Counted from the first letter of the stretch, positions 34,568 to 46,755 are shown. The stretch: 64,000 nucleotides of DNA from Hyphomicrobiales bacterium (GCA_900468535.1 UBTY01000014.1:1-64000); one strand, 5' to 3'. Translations and numbers: made by a program. The notes: generated from the sequence alone by a model not told the origin.

Positions 34568-35830
34568 ATGGTAGAAAAACGTGTTCAGCCACTTGCCCGC
34601 GATGCAATGGCCTATGTTCTCGCCGGCGGCCGGGGAAGCCGTCTGAAGGAACTCACCGATCGCCGCGCCAAGCCGGCGGTCTATTTCGGCGGCAAGACCC
34701 GCATCATCGACTTCGCACTGTCGAACGCGTTGAACTCGGGTATCCGCCGCATCGGCGTCGCCACCCAGTACAAGGCGCACTCGCTGATCCGCCACATGCA
34801 GCGCGGCTGGAACTTCTTCCGCCCGGAACGAAACGAGAGCTTCGACATCCTGCCGGCCTCCCAGCGCGTCTCCGAGACGCAGTGGTATGAAGGCACGGCC
34901 GACGCGGTGTTCCAGAACATCGACATCATTCAGGATTACGGCGTCGAATACATGGTCATCCTCGCCGGCGACCATGTCTACAAGATGGACTACGAACACA
35001 TGCTGCAACAGCATGTCGATTCAGGCGCCGACGTCACCATTGGCTGCCTCGAAGTGCCGCGCATGGAAGCGACAGGTTTCGGCGTCGTGCACGTCGACGA
35101 CAACGACCGGATCATCGATTTCGTCGAGAAGCCGGCTGATCCGCCGGCCATTCCCGGCAAACCGGACAGCTCTTTCGCCTCGATGGGCATCTATGTCTTT
35201 CACACGAAGTTCCTGATCGATGCGCTGCGTCGCGACGCCGCCGATCCGAATTCCAGCAAGGACTTCGGCAAGGACATCATCCCCTACATCGTCAAGAACG
35301 GGAAAGCCGTCGCCCACCGCTTCGCCAATTCCTGCGTCCGCTCCGATTTCGAGCACGAGCCCTACTGGCGCGACGTCGGGACGATCGACGCCTACTGGCA
35401 GGCCAACATCGACCTGACGGCGATCGTTCCCGAACTCGACATCTACGACAAGTCCTGGCCGATCTGGACCTATGCCGAGATTTCGCCGCCGGCGAAATTC
35501 GTGCATGACGACGAAGACCGCCGCGGCTCCGCGACCTCTTCGGTGGTCGCCGGCGACTGCATCATCTCAGGCGCAACGCTGAACAAGAGCCTGCTCTTCA
35601 CCGGTGTTCGGGCGAACTCCTACTCCAAGCTTGAAGGCGCGGTGGTTCTGCCGAGCGTCAAGATCGGACGCCATGCCCAGCTGAAGAACGTCGTCATCGA
35701 CCATGGCGTGGTCATTCCGGAAGGGCTCATCGTCGGTGAAGATCCCGTACTCGACGCCAAGCGCTTCCGCCGCAGCGAAGGCGGCATTTGCCTCATCACG
35801 CAGCCAATGATCGACAAGCTGGGTCTCTGA
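34568..35830 (+). CDS. glgC: glucose-1-phosphate adenylyltransferase (ADP-glucose pyrophosphorylase)
   Basis: ATG 34568 follows GGGAGG by seven bases and gives the 420 residues typical of rhizobial GlgC. The nucleotidyltransferase signature [20 protein letters not shown] lies at ~15-34 and is followed by [20 protein letters not shown]. The glucose-1-P region (FVEKP) and the left-handed beta-helix C-terminal domain ([20 protein letters not shown]) are present. It commits glucose-1-phosphate to glycogen as ADP-glucose and is allosterically controlled (fructose-6-P and pyruvate activate the rhizobial type). It starts 20 bp after glgB. Confidence 0.97.
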   Translation: MVEKRVQPLARDAMAYVLAGGRGSRLKELTDRRAKPAVYFGGKTRIIDFALSNALNSGIRRIGVATQYKAHSLIRHMQRGWNFFRPERNESFDILPASQRVSETQWYEGTADAVFQNIDIIQDYGVEYMVILAGDHVYKMDYEHMLQQHVDSGADVTIGCLEVPRMEATGFGVVHVDDNDRIIDFVEKPADPPAIPGKPDSSFASMGIYVFHTKFLIDALRRDAADPNSSKDFGKDIIPYIVKNGKAVAHRFANSCVRSDFEHEPYWRDVGTIDAYWQANIDLTAIVPELDIYDKSWPIWTYAEISPPAKFVHDDEDRRGSATSSVVAGDCIISGATLNKSLLFTGVRANSYSKLEGAVVLPSVKIGRHAQLKNVVIDHGVVIPEGLIVGEDPVLDAKRFRRSEGGICLITQPMIDKLGL

Positions 35831-35833
35831 CAT

Positions 35834-37276
35834 ATGAAAGTTCTTTCGGTTTCGTCCGAAGTCTTCCCGCTCATCAAGACAGGGGGCCTCGCCGATGTGG
35901 CGGGCGCCCTGCCGATCGCCCTGAAGCAATTCGGCGTCGAGACAAAGACGCTCATGCCCGGCTATCCCGCCGTCATGAAGGCGATCCGCAATCCGGTCGT
36001 CAGGCTTCAGTTCGATGATCTGCTCGGCGAGACCGCGACGATCCTGGAAGTCGAGCATGAGGGTTTGACCATTCTCGTGCTCGATGCGCCGGCCTATTAC
36101 GACCGGCCGGGCGGACCCTATCTCGACCCGACAGGCAAGGACTATCCGGACAACTGGCGCCGCTTTGCCGCGCTGTCGCTTGCCGGCGCGGAAATCGCCG
36201 CGGGCCTGATGCCAGGCTGGCGTCCCGACCTCGTGCATACGCATGATTGGCAGGCGGCCATGACCTCGGTTTTCATGCGCTATAACCCGACGCCCGAACT
36301 GCCGAGCGTGCTGACGATCCACAACATCGCCTTCCAGGGCCAGTTCGGCGCCGACATATTCTCCGGCCTCAGACTACCGCCGCACGCCTTCGCGACCGAA
36401 AGCATCGAGTATTACGGCAATATCGGCTTCCTCAAGGGAGGCCTGCAGACGGCGCACGCGATCACCACCGTCAGCCCCTCCTACGCGGCCGAGATCCTGA
36501 CACCGGAATTCGGCATGGGGCTGCAAGGCGTCATCGCAAGCCGGGTCGATTCGCTGCACGGCATCGTCAACGGCATCGACGCTGATATCTGGAATCCGGC
36601 GACCGACCCGGTCGTCCATACCCACTACACAACCTCGACGCTGAAGAGCCGCCTCGAGAACCGCACGGCCGTCGCCGAGTTCTTCGGGCTGCATCAGGAC
36701 AATGCACCGATCTTCTGCATCGTCAGCCGCCTGACCTGGCAGAAGGGCATGGACGTCGTTGCCGCCACCGCCGACCAGATCGTCGAAATGGGCGGCAAGC
36801 TGGCCATTCTCGGCTCCGGCGACGCCGCATTGGAAGGTGCGCTTCTCGCCGCCGCCGCCCGCCATCCCGGTCGAATCGGTGTCTCCATCGGCTACAACGA
36901 ACCGATGTCGCATCTGATGCAGGCGGGTTGCGATGCCATCATCATCCCCTCGCGCTTCGAGCCCTGCGGTCTGACCCAGCTCTACGGGCTGCGCTACGGA
37001 TGCGTGCCGATCGTTGCCCGCACCGGCGGTCTGAACGACACCGTTATCGACGCAAATCATGCTGCTCTTGCGGCCAAAGTGGCAACCGGAATACAATTCT
37101 CGCCGGTCACCGCGTCTGGTCTGTTGCAGGCAATCCGCCGCGCTCTACATCTCTATGCCGATCAAAAAGTCTGGACCCAATTGCAAAAGCAGGGCATGAA
37201 ATCGGATGTTTCGTGGGAGAAGAGCGCCGAGCGCTATGCTGCCCTCTATTCAAGCCTCGCCCCGAAAGGCAAGTGA
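35834..37276 (+). CDS. glgA: glycogen synthase (ADP-glucose type, GT5)
   Basis: The 480-aa protein begins three bases after the glgC stop. The ADP-glucose-binding motif KTGGLADV is at residues ~15-22. The GT-B fold continues with [21 protein letters not shown] and the second-domain nucleotide site ([29 protein letters not shown]), which carries the conserved Glu of the EX7E motif. It elongates alpha-1,4-glucan chains from ADP-glucose. Length and motifs match Agrobacterium GlgA, the structural model for the family. Confidence 0.97.
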   Translation: MKVLSVSSEVFPLIKTGGLADVAGALPIALKQFGVETKTLMPGYPAVMKAIRNPVVRLQFDDLLGETATILEVEHEGLTILVLDAPAYYDRPGGPYLDPTGKDYPDNWRRFAALSLAGAEIAAGLMPGWRPDLVHTHDWQAAMTSVFMRYNPTPELPSVLTIHNIAFQGQFGADIFSGLRLPPHAFATESIEYYGNIGFLKGGLQTAHAITTVSPSYAAEILTPEFGMGLQGVIASRVDSLHGIVNGIDADIWNPATDPVVHTHYTTSTLKSRLENRTAVAEFFGLHQDNAPIFCIVSRLTWQKGMDVVAATADQIVEMGGKLAILGSGDAALEGALLAAAARHPGRIGVSIGYNEPMSHLMQAGCDAIIIPSRFEPCGLTQLYGLRYGCVPIVARTGGLNDTVIDANHAALAAKVATGIQFSPVTASGLLQAIRRALHLYADQKVWTQLQKQGMKSDVSWEKSAERYAALYSSLAPKGK

Positions 37277-38914
<1,638 letters not shown>

Positions 38915-38924
38915 CCGGAGCGGC

Positions 38925-40892
38925 ATGGCGGCGAACAAATCCGGGCAAGGCGGAGCAACGATCTTCGAGACCGGCGTTGACTTCGCCGTCTGGTCGCACA
39001 ATGCCGGACAGATAGAACTATGCCTGTTCGGCAAGGACGACAAGGAACTGGCCCGCCTGCCGATGGAGCGAGGTGACGACCACGTTCATCGCCTTTTCGT
39101 CGACGGGCTGAAGGAAGGCGCGCGCTACGGCTACCGCGCCGATGGCGTCTACGCACCCGATAGCGGCCTGTGGTTCGATCCGTCAAAGCTGCTGGTCGAC
39201 CCTTACGCGAAAGAGCTGGATCGCCCGTTCGTCTACGATCCCCGTCTCGGCACCTTTGGTGCCGAGACGCAGCATCTGGTGCCGAAGGCGATCGTCACCA
39301 GGGATATCCGCGTCAAACCCGAGAAACCGCTCTTTAAGCCCGGCGGCTTTGTCTATGAGGTCGCGGTCCGCCCCTTTACCATCCTGCATCCAGAGGTGCC
39401 TGAGGCCCAGCGCGGAACCCTTGCGGCCTTGGCGCATCCCGCGGTGATCGCCCACCTGAAGCGCATCGGCGTCGATGCCGTCGAGCTGATGCCGATTACT
39501 GCGTGGATCGACGAACGCCACCTGCCCCCGCTCGGCCTCAGAAACGGCTGGGGCTACAACCCCGTCGCCTTCATGGCCCTCGACCCGCGGCTTGTTCCAG
39601 GCGGGATGGCGGAGCTGCGCGATACGGTGGCAAAGCTTCACGCCGAAGGCATCGCGGTCATCCTCGATCTCGTTTTCAATCATACCGGCGAAAGCGACCG
39701 TTTCGGCGCGACGCTCTCGCTGCGTGGCCTCGACAATCTCTCCTTCTATCGCCACCTGCCCGGTCGGCCGGGAGAGCTCGTCAACGATACCGGCACCGGC
39801 AACACCGTCGGCTGCGACCATCCGTATATCCGGCAACTTGTCATCGACAGTCTCCGCCATTTCGTGCTCGGCGCCGGGATCGACGGCTTCCGGTTCGACC
39901 TCGCCCCGGTCCTAGGCCGCACGGCGAACGGTTTCGAGGGTCACGGCGAAACGCTGACGGCGATGCTCGCCGACGATGTGCTCGCCGACCGGGTGATGAT
40001 CGCAGAGCCCTGGGATATCGGACCCGGCGGCTATCAGCTCGGCAACTTCCCCTCGCCCTTCCTCGAGTGGAACGACCGCGTGCGCGACGACCTCAGATGC
40101 TACTGGCGTGGCGACGACTGGAAGACAGGTTCGCTCGCAACAGCCCTTGCCGGCTCCTCCGACATCTTCTCCCGCAACGGCGGCACCGCGACCCGCAGCG
40201 TCAATTTCCTCGCCGCCCATGACGGCTTCACGCTCAGGGATCTCGTCTCTTACAGCGGCAAGCACAACGAGGCGAACGGCGAGCAGAACCGCGACGGCCA
40301 CAACGAGAACCACTCCTGGAACAACGGGGTCGAGGGCGACACCCTCTACCCAGACATTATCAGGCGCCGCCGAGACGATCTGAAGGCAATGCTTTCGACG
40401 CTCTTCGCCACGCGCGGTAGCATCATGCTGACCGCGGGAGACGAGGCGGGCCGCAGCCAGCATGGCAACAACAATGCCTATTGCCAGGACAACGAAATCA
40501 CCTGGGTCGATTGGGCAGCACTGGACGATGAGCTCATCGCGCACACGGCCTTCGTCTCGGCTCTCCGCAAGCGCTTCTCGGTCTTCTCGGACATGAATTT
40601 CTTCTCGGGCAACGGCGATGTCGAATGGATATCGCCCTCCGGCCGGCCGATGAGCGTGCAGGAGTGGGAGACGCCGAACGCCTCGACGCTCGGAATGCTG
40701 CTTTCGACGCGCGACTCGGAAAACGGCAAGGACGCACGGCTGGCGATTTTGTTCAACCGTTCCGGCGGTGAAGAGATTTTTAGCCTGCCCGGACCTGCCA
40801 CCTGGCGCCCCCTCGCCCCGGACGCACCGACAAAACCGGTGGCGTCGGCAGCCGTGCCAAGGCGCTCGGTCGTTTTCTACCTTCAAAGTTGA
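38925..40892 (+). CDS. glgX: glycogen debranching enzyme
   Basis: The 655-aa GH13 (subfamily 11) protein has an N-terminal CBM48-like domain (DFAVWSHNAGQIELCLFG), then the barrel with NGWGYNPVAFMALDPRL, the nucleophile Asp at ~325 (DGFRFDLAPVLGR) and the acid/base Glu at ~361 (MIAEPWDIGPGGYQLG), plus FLAAHDGFTLRDLVSY. GlgX removes short branches left by GlgP. It begins 10 bp after pgm and is the last gene of the operon. The 87 bp to the next gene show no convincing terminator, so read-through into the MaoC gene is possible. Confidence 0.95.
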   Translation: MAANKSGQGGATIFETGVDFAVWSHNAGQIELCLFGKDDKELARLPMERGDDHVHRLFVDGLKEGARYGYRADGVYAPDSGLWFDPSKLLVDPYAKELDRPFVYDPRLGTFGAETQHLVPKAIVTRDIRVKPEKPLFKPGGFVYEVAVRPFTILHPEVPEAQRGTLAALAHPAVIAHLKRIGVDAVELMPITAWIDERHLPPLGLRNGWGYNPVAFMALDPRLVPGGMAELRDTVAKLHAEGIAVILDLVFNHTGESDRFGATLSLRGLDNLSFYRHLPGRPGELVNDTGTGNTVGCDHPYIRQLVIDSLRHFVLGAGIDGFRFDLAPVLGRTANGFEGHGETLTAMLADDVLADRVMIAEPWDIGPGGYQLGNFPSPFLEWNDRVRDDLRCYWRGDDWKTGSLATALAGSSDIFSRNGGTATRSVNFLAAHDGFTLRDLVSYSGKHNEANGEQNRDGHNENHSWNNGVEGDTLYPDIIRRRRDDLKAMLSTLFATRGSIMLTAGDEAGRSQHGNNNAYCQDNEITWVDWAALDDELIAHTAFVSALRKRFSVFSDMNFFSGNGDVEWISPSGRPMSVQEWETPNASTLGMLLSTRDSENGKDARLAILFNRSGGEEIFSLPGPATWRPLAPDAPTKPVASAAVPRRSVVFYLQS

Positions 40893-40979
40893 TCCGGCGC
40901 CTCCGGTTCGGCAAATCCTTGTCGCAATCGTCACAATCCCATTGTAAGGCTTGCGCTGCCGCTTTTTCATGAGGAATCA

Positions 40980-41465
40980 ATGGTCAAGGAAATTTCGCTT
41001 GCCGATGTGCGCGCGCTTGTGGGCACTGAAACCGGCCTCTCGGACTGGATTCTTGTCGATCAGGCCATGATCGATGCTTTTGCGCATGCAACCAATGATC
41101 ATCAATTCATTCATGTCGATCCCGAGCGCGCCGCCGCAAGCCCGTTTGGCGGCACGATTGCCCATGGTTTTCTGACGCTGTCGCTGCTTTCGTCCATGAA
41201 CTACAACAGCCTGCCCAAGGTGCGTGAGCAGACGATGGGCATCAACTACGGCTTTGAAAACGTCCGCTTCCTGTCGCCGGTCAAATCAGGCGCGCGCATC
41301 CGCGCTCATTTCGTTCTGGCCGAGGCCCGCTTCCGCGGCGCGGGCATGCTGATGACCAGCTATGACGTCTCGATCGAGATCGAAAACGAGAAGAAGCCCG
41401 CACTGACGGCGCGCTGGATCACCATCATCCAGTTCGATCCCAAGGACCGGCCAGAAGACGTCTAG
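40980..41465 (+). CDS. MaoC-like (R)-enoyl-CoA hydratase
   Basis: ATG 40980 has GAGGAA five bases upstream. The 161-aa HotDog-fold protein carries the hydratase-2 motif FAHATNDHQFIHVDPERA, with catalytic Asp40 and His45, followed by GGTIAHGFLTLSLLS. Members hydrate enoyl-CoA to (R)-3-hydroxyacyl-CoA for PHA synthesis or fatty-acid and secondary pathways. The single-domain length is typical. The stop codon overlaps the stop of the convergent dehydrogenase gene. Confidence 0.92.
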   Translation: MVKEISLADVRALVGTETGLSDWILVDQAMIDAFAHATNDHQFIHVDPERAAASPFGGTIAHGFLTLSLLSSMNYNSLPKVREQTMGINYGFENVRFLSPVKSGARIRAHFVLAEARFRGAGMLMTSYDVSIEIENEKKPALTARWITIIQFDPKDRPEDV

Positions 41466-42598
41466 ACCGCGCCATCAAAATCGATGACATGCCTGATGAC
41501 CTCACCGGCATGCAGCCGATCGAAGGCTTCGTTGATGCCCTCGAGCAGACCTGTTGACGACAGCAGACGATCCACCGGCAGCTTGCCCCGCTTGAAGAGC
41601 CCGACAAACCGCGGGATGTCGCGGCTCGGCACGCAGCCGCCGAGATAACTCCCGAGCACGCGCCGCTCCTCGGCAACGAGGCTGACAGCGGGAATTGCAA
41701 ACTGGCTGGACGGATTGGCCAACCCTGCCGTAGCGGTCGTACCGCCCCGCCGCGTGATGCGATAGGCGAGATCGAAGGCTTTGATGGCGCCCGCCATCTC
41801 CAGGGCATGGTCGACGCCACCTTTCGTCGCCTCGCGGATCTGCTCCACCACATCGGGATCGCTCGCGACAAAGGCATCGGTCGCACCGAGCGACAGGGCA
41901 ATCCTCAGCTTCTCGGGGGAAAGGTCGACGGCAATGATGCGCTCGGCACCCGACGCCACGGCGCCGAGCACCGCAGCCAATCCGACACCGCCGAGGCCGA
42001 CAACGGCGACCGTCTGCCCCGGCTGTACCCTGCAGGTATTCACCACGGCGCCGACACCCGTCAGCACGGCGCAACCGAACAATGCGGCATGGGTGAAAGG
42101 GATATCGGCATCGATCCGGATGGCCGAATGGCGAGAGACGACAGCGTGGGTCGCAAAGCCCGAAACACCGAGATGATGGTGGATCGGAACCTCCGCGCAG
42201 CTAAGCCGCCGCGCGCCCGACAGCAGCGTCCCTTTGCCGTTGGCGTCGGCGCCTGGGATGCAGAGCGCAGGCCGTCCTTCCGCGCAGGGCAGGCAATGGC
42301 CGCAACTCGGCATGAAGCTCATGACCACGTGGTCGCCGGGCGCCAGATCGCTCACGCCACCGCCGACCGCTTCCACCGTGCCTGCCGCCTCATGCCCAAG
42401 CGCCATCGGCACCGGCCGAGGCCTGTCGCCATTGATGACCGAGAGATCGGAATGGCAAAGCCCGGCCGCGCCGATACGAACGAGAATTTCGTCCTGCCCT
42501 GGCTGCGCCAGCTCGATCTCCTCGATCGTGAGCGGTCGGCTCACCGCATATGGCGGAGCGACCGGCGACTGACGCAGTACCGCAGCACGTATCTTCAT
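41462..42598 (-). CDS. zinc-dependent alcohol dehydrogenase (class III-like MDR)
   Basis: ATG 42598 follows GGGAGGAG by six bases; an earlier in-frame start at 42613 would bury that site. The 378-aa medium-chain dehydrogenase has the catalytic zinc ligand region GAAGLCHSDLSVING and LGHEAAGTVEAVG. It has four structural-zinc cysteines (CGHCLPCAEGRPALC) and the Rossmann motif VVGLGGVGLAAVLGA. It oxidises alcohols or S-hydroxymethyl/aryl alcohols with NAD(P)+; the substrate is not clear. It precedes no other gene in its direction, ending against maoC. The VOC gene lies 81 bp upstream on the same strand. Confidence 0.92.
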   Translation of the reverse strand: MKIRAAVLRQSPVAPPYAVSRPLTIEEIELAQPGQDEILVRIGAAGLCHSDLSVINGDRPRPVPMALGHEAAGTVEAVGGGVSDLAPGDHVVMSFMPSCGHCLPCAEGRPALCIPGADANGKGTLLSGARRLSCAEVPIHHHLGVSGFATHAVVSRHSAIRIDADIPFTHAALFGCAVLTGVGAVVNTCRVQPGQTVAVVGLGGVGLAAVLGAVASGAERIIAVDLSPEKLRIALSLGATDAFVASDPDVVEQIREATKGGVDHALEMAGAIKAFDLAYRITRRGGTTATAGLANPSSQFAIPAVSLVAEERRVLGSYLGGCVPSRDIPRFVGLFKRGKLPVDRLLSSTGLLEGINEAFDRLHAGEVIRHVIDFDGAV

Positions 42599-42679
42599 GG
42601 ACTCCTCCCGCAAACGGCTACCGCAGACTAGCTGCTTGCGGAACGCTACCGCAACAGGACTTTGGATGGACTAATGTCC

Positions 42680-43075
42680 CTACGGTGCACCGTTGATCTC
42701 GACGATGTTGCGATCGGGATCGAGGAGATAGGCCTGCGGAAAGCCGGCTGGCCCGTCGCGCCTCAGACTCAGCCGCCACGGATCACCCTCCGGCGCATCC
42801 TCGCGAAAGCCTTTGGCGATCAGGCCCTGAACACACCCCTCGAAATCATCCGTGCGGAACGCGAAATGCCCATCGGTGGTGTCGATCGTTGCGTCGCTCC
42901 GGAACGTACCCGCCGGGTTAACGATCATGTGGACCTGCAGCGTCCCGCTGGCAAACCATGCTCCGACCGAACTGAACGCCGGCCTGGCGATCTGTTCGAG
43001 GCCGAAGACATCGCGATAGAAGGCAACCGACCGGCCAAGATCCGTAACGACAATGGAAACGTGATGCAGCATCAT
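42680..43075 (-). CDS. glyoxalase/bleomycin-resistance (VOC) superfamily protein
   Basis: ATG 43075 (MMLHHVSIVVTDLGRSVAFY) gives 131 residues in two beta-alpha-beta-beta-beta modules. Likely metal ligands are the early His (LHHVSIVVTD), His in the second module (TDGHFAFRTDD) and the late Glu (DPDRNIVEING). The phrase YLLDPDRNIVEI is typical of VOC lyases and dioxygenases. The substrate is unknown. A longer frame up to 43165 enters the sox terminator and is not used. It may be co-transcribed with the dehydrogenase downstream. Confidence 0.87.
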   Translation of the reverse strand: MMLHHVSIVVTDLGRSVAFYRDVFGLEQIARPAFSSVGAWFASGTLQVHMIVNPAGTFRSDATIDTTDGHFAFRTDDFEGCVQGLIAKGFREDAPEGDPWRLSLRRDGPAGFPQAYLLDPDRNIVEINGAP

Positions 43076-43160
43076 GGAAGACACCCGCCCTGTAGAGTTC
43101 CAACAAGGAACGCACGCCGCGGTGGATGATGCATCAGTCGCGGCGATCCCGCAACGCAAA

Positions 43161-43197
43161 GACAATCGGGGACGGCACCGACAGCACCGTCCCCGAT
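43161..43197 (-). terminator. rho-independent terminator of the sox operon
   Basis: The 11-bp stem ATCGGGGACGG / CCGTCCCCGAT (43165-43197) is followed on the minus strand by TGTCTTTG. It lies 24 bp after soxG and separates the sox genes from the VOC gene. Confidence 0.8.
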
Positions 43198-43220
43198 CAT
43201 AAATTGCAGATCAGCAGCGT

Positions 43221-43769
43221 TTAGTGCGCTGCGTCTTCAGCGCCCTCGGCCAGCAGGCCGAACACGAAATCGGCGAACGAACGCCAGCATTCGACACGGA
43301 ACGTATCGTCTTCCGTGCGGAAGAGCACGATCTCGGCCTTGCCGAACAGCGTGCGCGAGCAGGCGCCGACGGGGAAGGCTTCGAGTGACAGGTCCTGCGG
43401 GCAGCCGGTGGAGATCGTGGTCTCGGCACCCGGGCCGGAGACGATGATCGCGACGTTGCGGTGCGAGACGTCGGTTGCCGAATGAAGCACTTCCGCCTTC
43501 GCGAGAGCGCTCATCAGGTCTGCACCGCTCTCGTCGATAACGAGCCATTCGTCCGGGCCGAGCCAGAGGGCGGCGCGGCCACCCTTGCGGCCCGAGGTCT
43601 TCGGTGCGTTGGGCACGGTCACGCCAAGCGCAGAGGAAAGCGCCTTGAGCGACTCGGCCGGTGCGCGAAGCGCAACGCGCGTGGCGAACGGTGCGGGCGT
43701 CAGCCGTACGCTGGCGGAGCCGCCCTGCTTACCCGAGAGAACGGATGTGCGAACTGCCGTATCAGCCAT
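43221..43769 (-). CDS. soxG: sarcosine oxidase, gamma subunit
   Basis: ATG 43769 lies inside the last codons of soxA (8-bp overlap), with AGGAGG upstream, giving 182 residues. The segment GPDEWLVIDESG and the following DVSHRNVAIIVSGPGAETTI match the SoxG/GcvT-like fold. The gamma subunit is the small non-flavin subunit of heterotetrameric sarcosine oxidase, helping assembly. It is last in soxB-soxD-soxA-soxG and is followed by the terminator. Confidence 0.93.
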   Translation of the reverse strand: MADTAVRTSVLSGKQGGSASVRLTPAPFATRVALRAPAESLKALSSALGVTVPNAPKTSGRKGGRAALWLGPDEWLVIDESGADLMSALAKAEVLHSATDVSHRNVAIIVSGPGAETTISTGCPQDLSLEAFPVGACSRTLFGKAEIVLFRTEDDTFRVECWRSFADFVFGLLAEGAEDAAH

Positions 43770-46755
43770 TGATGCGGCCTCCTTCCTTGTCAAAGAACAC
43801 CATATCCGTCACCTCAACCGCGATCGTCTTGTCGGGCATCGGTACGTAGAGCGTCTCGCCCATCCGCTTACGACCACCGGCGACCAGCGCAAAGGCGATC
43901 GACTTTCCAAGGTTTTCCGACCAGTAGGACGAGGTGACGTGGCCGAGCATCGTCATCGGCTTCGGCTCGTTCGGGTTGGCGACGATCTGCGCGCCCTCTT
44001 CGAGCACCAGCGTCGGATCCTTGGTGACGAGGCCGACCAGTTGCTTGCGGCCTTCCTTGACGAGATCCGGCCGCTTCAGTCCGCGAATGCCGACGAAATC
44101 CGTCTTCTTCTTCGACACCGCCCAGTTGAGGCCGGCATCATCAGGGGTCACGGTACCGTCCGTGTCCTGGCCGACGATGATATAGCCCTTCTCAGCGCGG
44201 AGAACGTGCATCGTCTCCGTGCCGTAGACGCAGGCGCCAAGCGGCTCGGCATTGGCCCAGACGGCTTCGAGAACCGACTGGCCGTAATCAGCAGGCACGT
44301 TGATTTCGAAGCCGGTTTCACCGGTGAACGACACACGGAAGAGGCGCGCCGGAACGCCCATGACCGTGCACTCAGCAACGCTCATATGCGGGAAGGCTTC
44401 GTTGGAGATATCGACGCCGTCGACCAGCGGCGCGATGATCTCGCGCGCCTTCGGCCCCTGCACGGCGATAACAGCCCACTGCTCGGTCACCGAGGTCAGC
44501 CACACCTTCAGGTGCGGGAATTCGGTCTGCAGATAGTCTTCCATGTGGTTCAAGACGCGCGGCGCACCGCCCGTCGTCGTCGTCACGTGGAAGCGATCGT
44601 CGGCCAGACGCCCGACGACGCCGTCGTCATAAACGAAACCGTCGTCGCGGGTCATGATGCCGTAGCGGCACTTGCCGGGCTTCAGCGTGTCCCAGGCATT
44701 GGTATACATCAGGTTCATGAACTCGGCCGCGTCAGGTCCGACAACCTCGATCTTGCCGAGCGTCGAGGCATCGAACACGCCGGCCACATCGCGCGCCGTC
44801 TTGCATTCGCGAGCGACCGCCTGGTGCATGGTTTCGCCGGCGCGTGGATAGAACCACGCACGCTTCCAGTTGCCGACGTCCTCGAATACGGCGCCATGGG
44901 CTTCTTCCCAATGGTGCAGCGGCGTCTTGCGCGTCGGGTCGAACAGCTCACCACGCGAATGCGCGATCAGCGTGCCGTAGGTGACAGGCGTGTAGGGCGC
45001 TCGGAAGGTGGTGAGGCCGACCTGCGGGATCTCCTTGCCCAGCATCTCGGCGGCGATCGCCAGGCCGTGCATGTTCGACAGCTTGCCCTGGTCGGACGCC
45101 ATGCCGTTGGTGGTGAAGCGCTTGATGTGCTCGATCGAGTGCATCCCCTCGCGCACCGCAAGGCGGATATCCTTGGCGCAGACGTCGTGCTGGAAATCGA
45201 TGAACGCCTTGGCGCTGGTCTCCGGACCTGCCCCTTCGGCAGCGCCGATCATCCCACCGGTCCACTGGTGCGCCTGCTCGGACGAGATGCTGATCTTGCC
45301 CGCCGGTGCCTTGCCGGCTGCCTGCGCCATCAGCTCACCGGCTGCCAGCGATTCTTCGATGGTCTGCTGCAGATCGTCGGTGCCGTTGCAGGCGCCGACG
45401 GAGAGGCAATCCTGCGCATAGGTGCCGGGCAGGAAGCGCTGCGTTTCCGGCTCGAACTTCACCTTGCCGCGCGACTGCGAGAACAGGTGCACGGATGGCG
45501 TCCAGCCGGCCGAAACCAAGAGCGCATCGACCGCGATCTTGCGCGGCGAGCCGCCGCCGTTGCGGGCGACCGTCATCGATGCGATGCGCAGCTTGCCTGA
45601 CGTGTTGATAACAGACTGGCCGGCGAGAACATCGATGCCGAGCGAACGTGCCTCGGCCAGAACCGCGGCCCCCGGCGTCTGCCTGCAATCGACGATCGCC
45701 GCGATCTCGACGCCGGCGCGCTTCAGATCGAAGGCCGCCTCATAGGCCGAGTCGTGTGCCGTATAGACGCCGACCTTCTCGCCGACGGCAACGCCGTACT
45801 GGTTGAGATACATGCGCGCGGCAGACGCGAGCATGATGCCCGGACGGTCGTTGTTCGGGAACACCATGTGGCGCTCGATGGCGCCATTGGCGAGGATGAC
45901 GCGCTTGGCCCGCAGCTGCCACAGACGCTCGCGCGGCAGATGGCGGCTCGGGTTGGCGACGTGGTCGGTCACGCGCTCGGCGAGGCCGACGAAATTGTGG
46001 TTGTAGTAGCCGAATGCGGTGGTGCGGGTCAGAACCTGCACATTGTCCATTGCCTTGAGAGTGGCAGCCGTCTTCTGCGCCCACTCGTAGCCGGAAAGCC
46101 CGTCGATCGTGACACCGCTATCGTAGCGCAGCGCGCCGCCGACATCGGCCTGCTCGTCGCAGAGGATGACCTTGGCGCCGGTCTGCGCCGCGGCAAGAGC
46201 CGCCGAAAGACCGGCCACGCCGGCGCCGACGACAAGCACGTCGCAATGCGCGTAACGGCCCGCATAGTGATCGGGATCGGCTTCCTTCGGCGCAACGCCG
46301 AGGCCGGCCGCGCGGCGGATGATCGGCTCGTAGATGCTCTTCCAGGCGGCCTTCGGCCACATGAAGGTCTTGTAGTAGAAACCAGCCGCGAAGAACGGCG
46401 AGAGCAGGTTGTTGATACCGCCGATGTCGAAGGAGAGCGATGGAAAGCGGTTCTGCGATTCGACGATCATGCCGTCGAACACTTCCTGCACCGTGGCGCG
46501 CACGTTCGGCTGTTTGCGGGCGGCATCACGCGAAACGTCGATCAGCGCGTTCGGCTCCTCGGCACCCGCCGACAGAATGCCGCGCGGCCGGTGATACTTG
46601 AACGAGCGGCCAACCAGATGGATGTTGTTGGCAATCAGCGCCGAGGCGACGGTGTCACCCTCGAGCGCGGTGTAGCTCTTGCCGTCGAAGGTGAAGCGCG
46701 CGGTTCTGGCCGGCGTCAGGCGACCCTTGCCTGCAATACGGTTCGTCGTGCTCAT
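43762..46755 (-). CDS. soxA: sarcosine oxidase, alpha subunit
   Basis: The 997-aa subunit starts at ATG 46755 after GAAGGAG, overlapping the soxD stop (ATGA). An N-terminal ferredoxin-like domain (ARTARFTFDGKSYTALEGD) precedes an NAD-binding domain (DVLVVGAGVAGLSAALAAAQ) and a second dinucleotide-binding region. The C-terminal ~390 residues are a GcvT-like aminomethyltransferase domain (AVIAVQGPKAREII, GFEINVPADYG) that binds tetrahydrofolate and captures the formaldehyde as 5,10-methylene-THF. Sarcosine becomes glycine with H2O2. All domains expected for the family are present. Confidence 0.96.
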   Translation of the reverse strand: MSTTNRIAGKGRLTPARTARFTFDGKSYTALEGDTVASALIANNIHLVGRSFKYHRPRGILSAGAEEPNALIDVSRDAARKQPNVRATVQEVFDGMIVESQNRFPSLSFDIGGINNLLSPFFAAGFYYKTFMWPKAAWKSIYEPIIRRAAGLGVAPKEADPDHYAGRYAHCDVLVVGAGVAGLSAALAAAQTGAKVILCDEQADVGGALRYDSGVTIDGLSGYEWAQKTAATLKAMDNVQVLTRTTAFGYYNHNFVGLAERVTDHVANPSRHLPRERLWQLRAKRVILANGAIERHMVFPNNDRPGIMLASAARMYLNQYGVAVGEKVGVYTAHDSAYEAAFDLKRAGVEIAAIVDCRQTPGAAVLAEARSLGIDVLAGQSVINTSGKLRIASMTVARNGGGSPRKIAVDALLVSAGWTPSVHLFSQSRGKVKFEPETQRFLPGTYAQDCLSVGACNGTDDLQQTIEESLAAGELMAQAAGKAPAGKISISSEQAHQWTGGMIGAAEGAGPETSAKAFIDFQHDVCAKDIRLAVREGMHSIEHIKRFTTNGMASDQGKLSNMHGLAIAAEMLGKEIPQVGLTTFRAPYTPVTYGTLIAHSRGELFDPTRKTPLHHWEEAHGAVFEDVGNWKRAWFYPRAGETMHQAVARECKTARDVAGVFDASTLGKIEVVGPDAAEFMNLMYTNAWDTLKPGKCRYGIMTRDDGFVYDDGVVGRLADDRFHVTTTTGGAPRVLNHMEDYLQTEFPHLKVWLTSVTEQWAVIAVQGPKAREIIAPLVDGVDISNEAFPHMSVAECTVMGVPARLFRVSFTGETGFEINVPADYGQSVLEAVWANAEPLGACVYGTETMHVLRAEKGYIIVGQDTDGTVTPDDAGLNWAVSKKKTDFVGIRGLKRPDLVKEGRKQLVGLVTKDPTLVLEEGAQIVANPNEPKPMTMLGHVTSSYWSENLGKSIAFALVAGGRKRMGETLYVPMPDKTIAVEVTDMVFFDKEGGRING

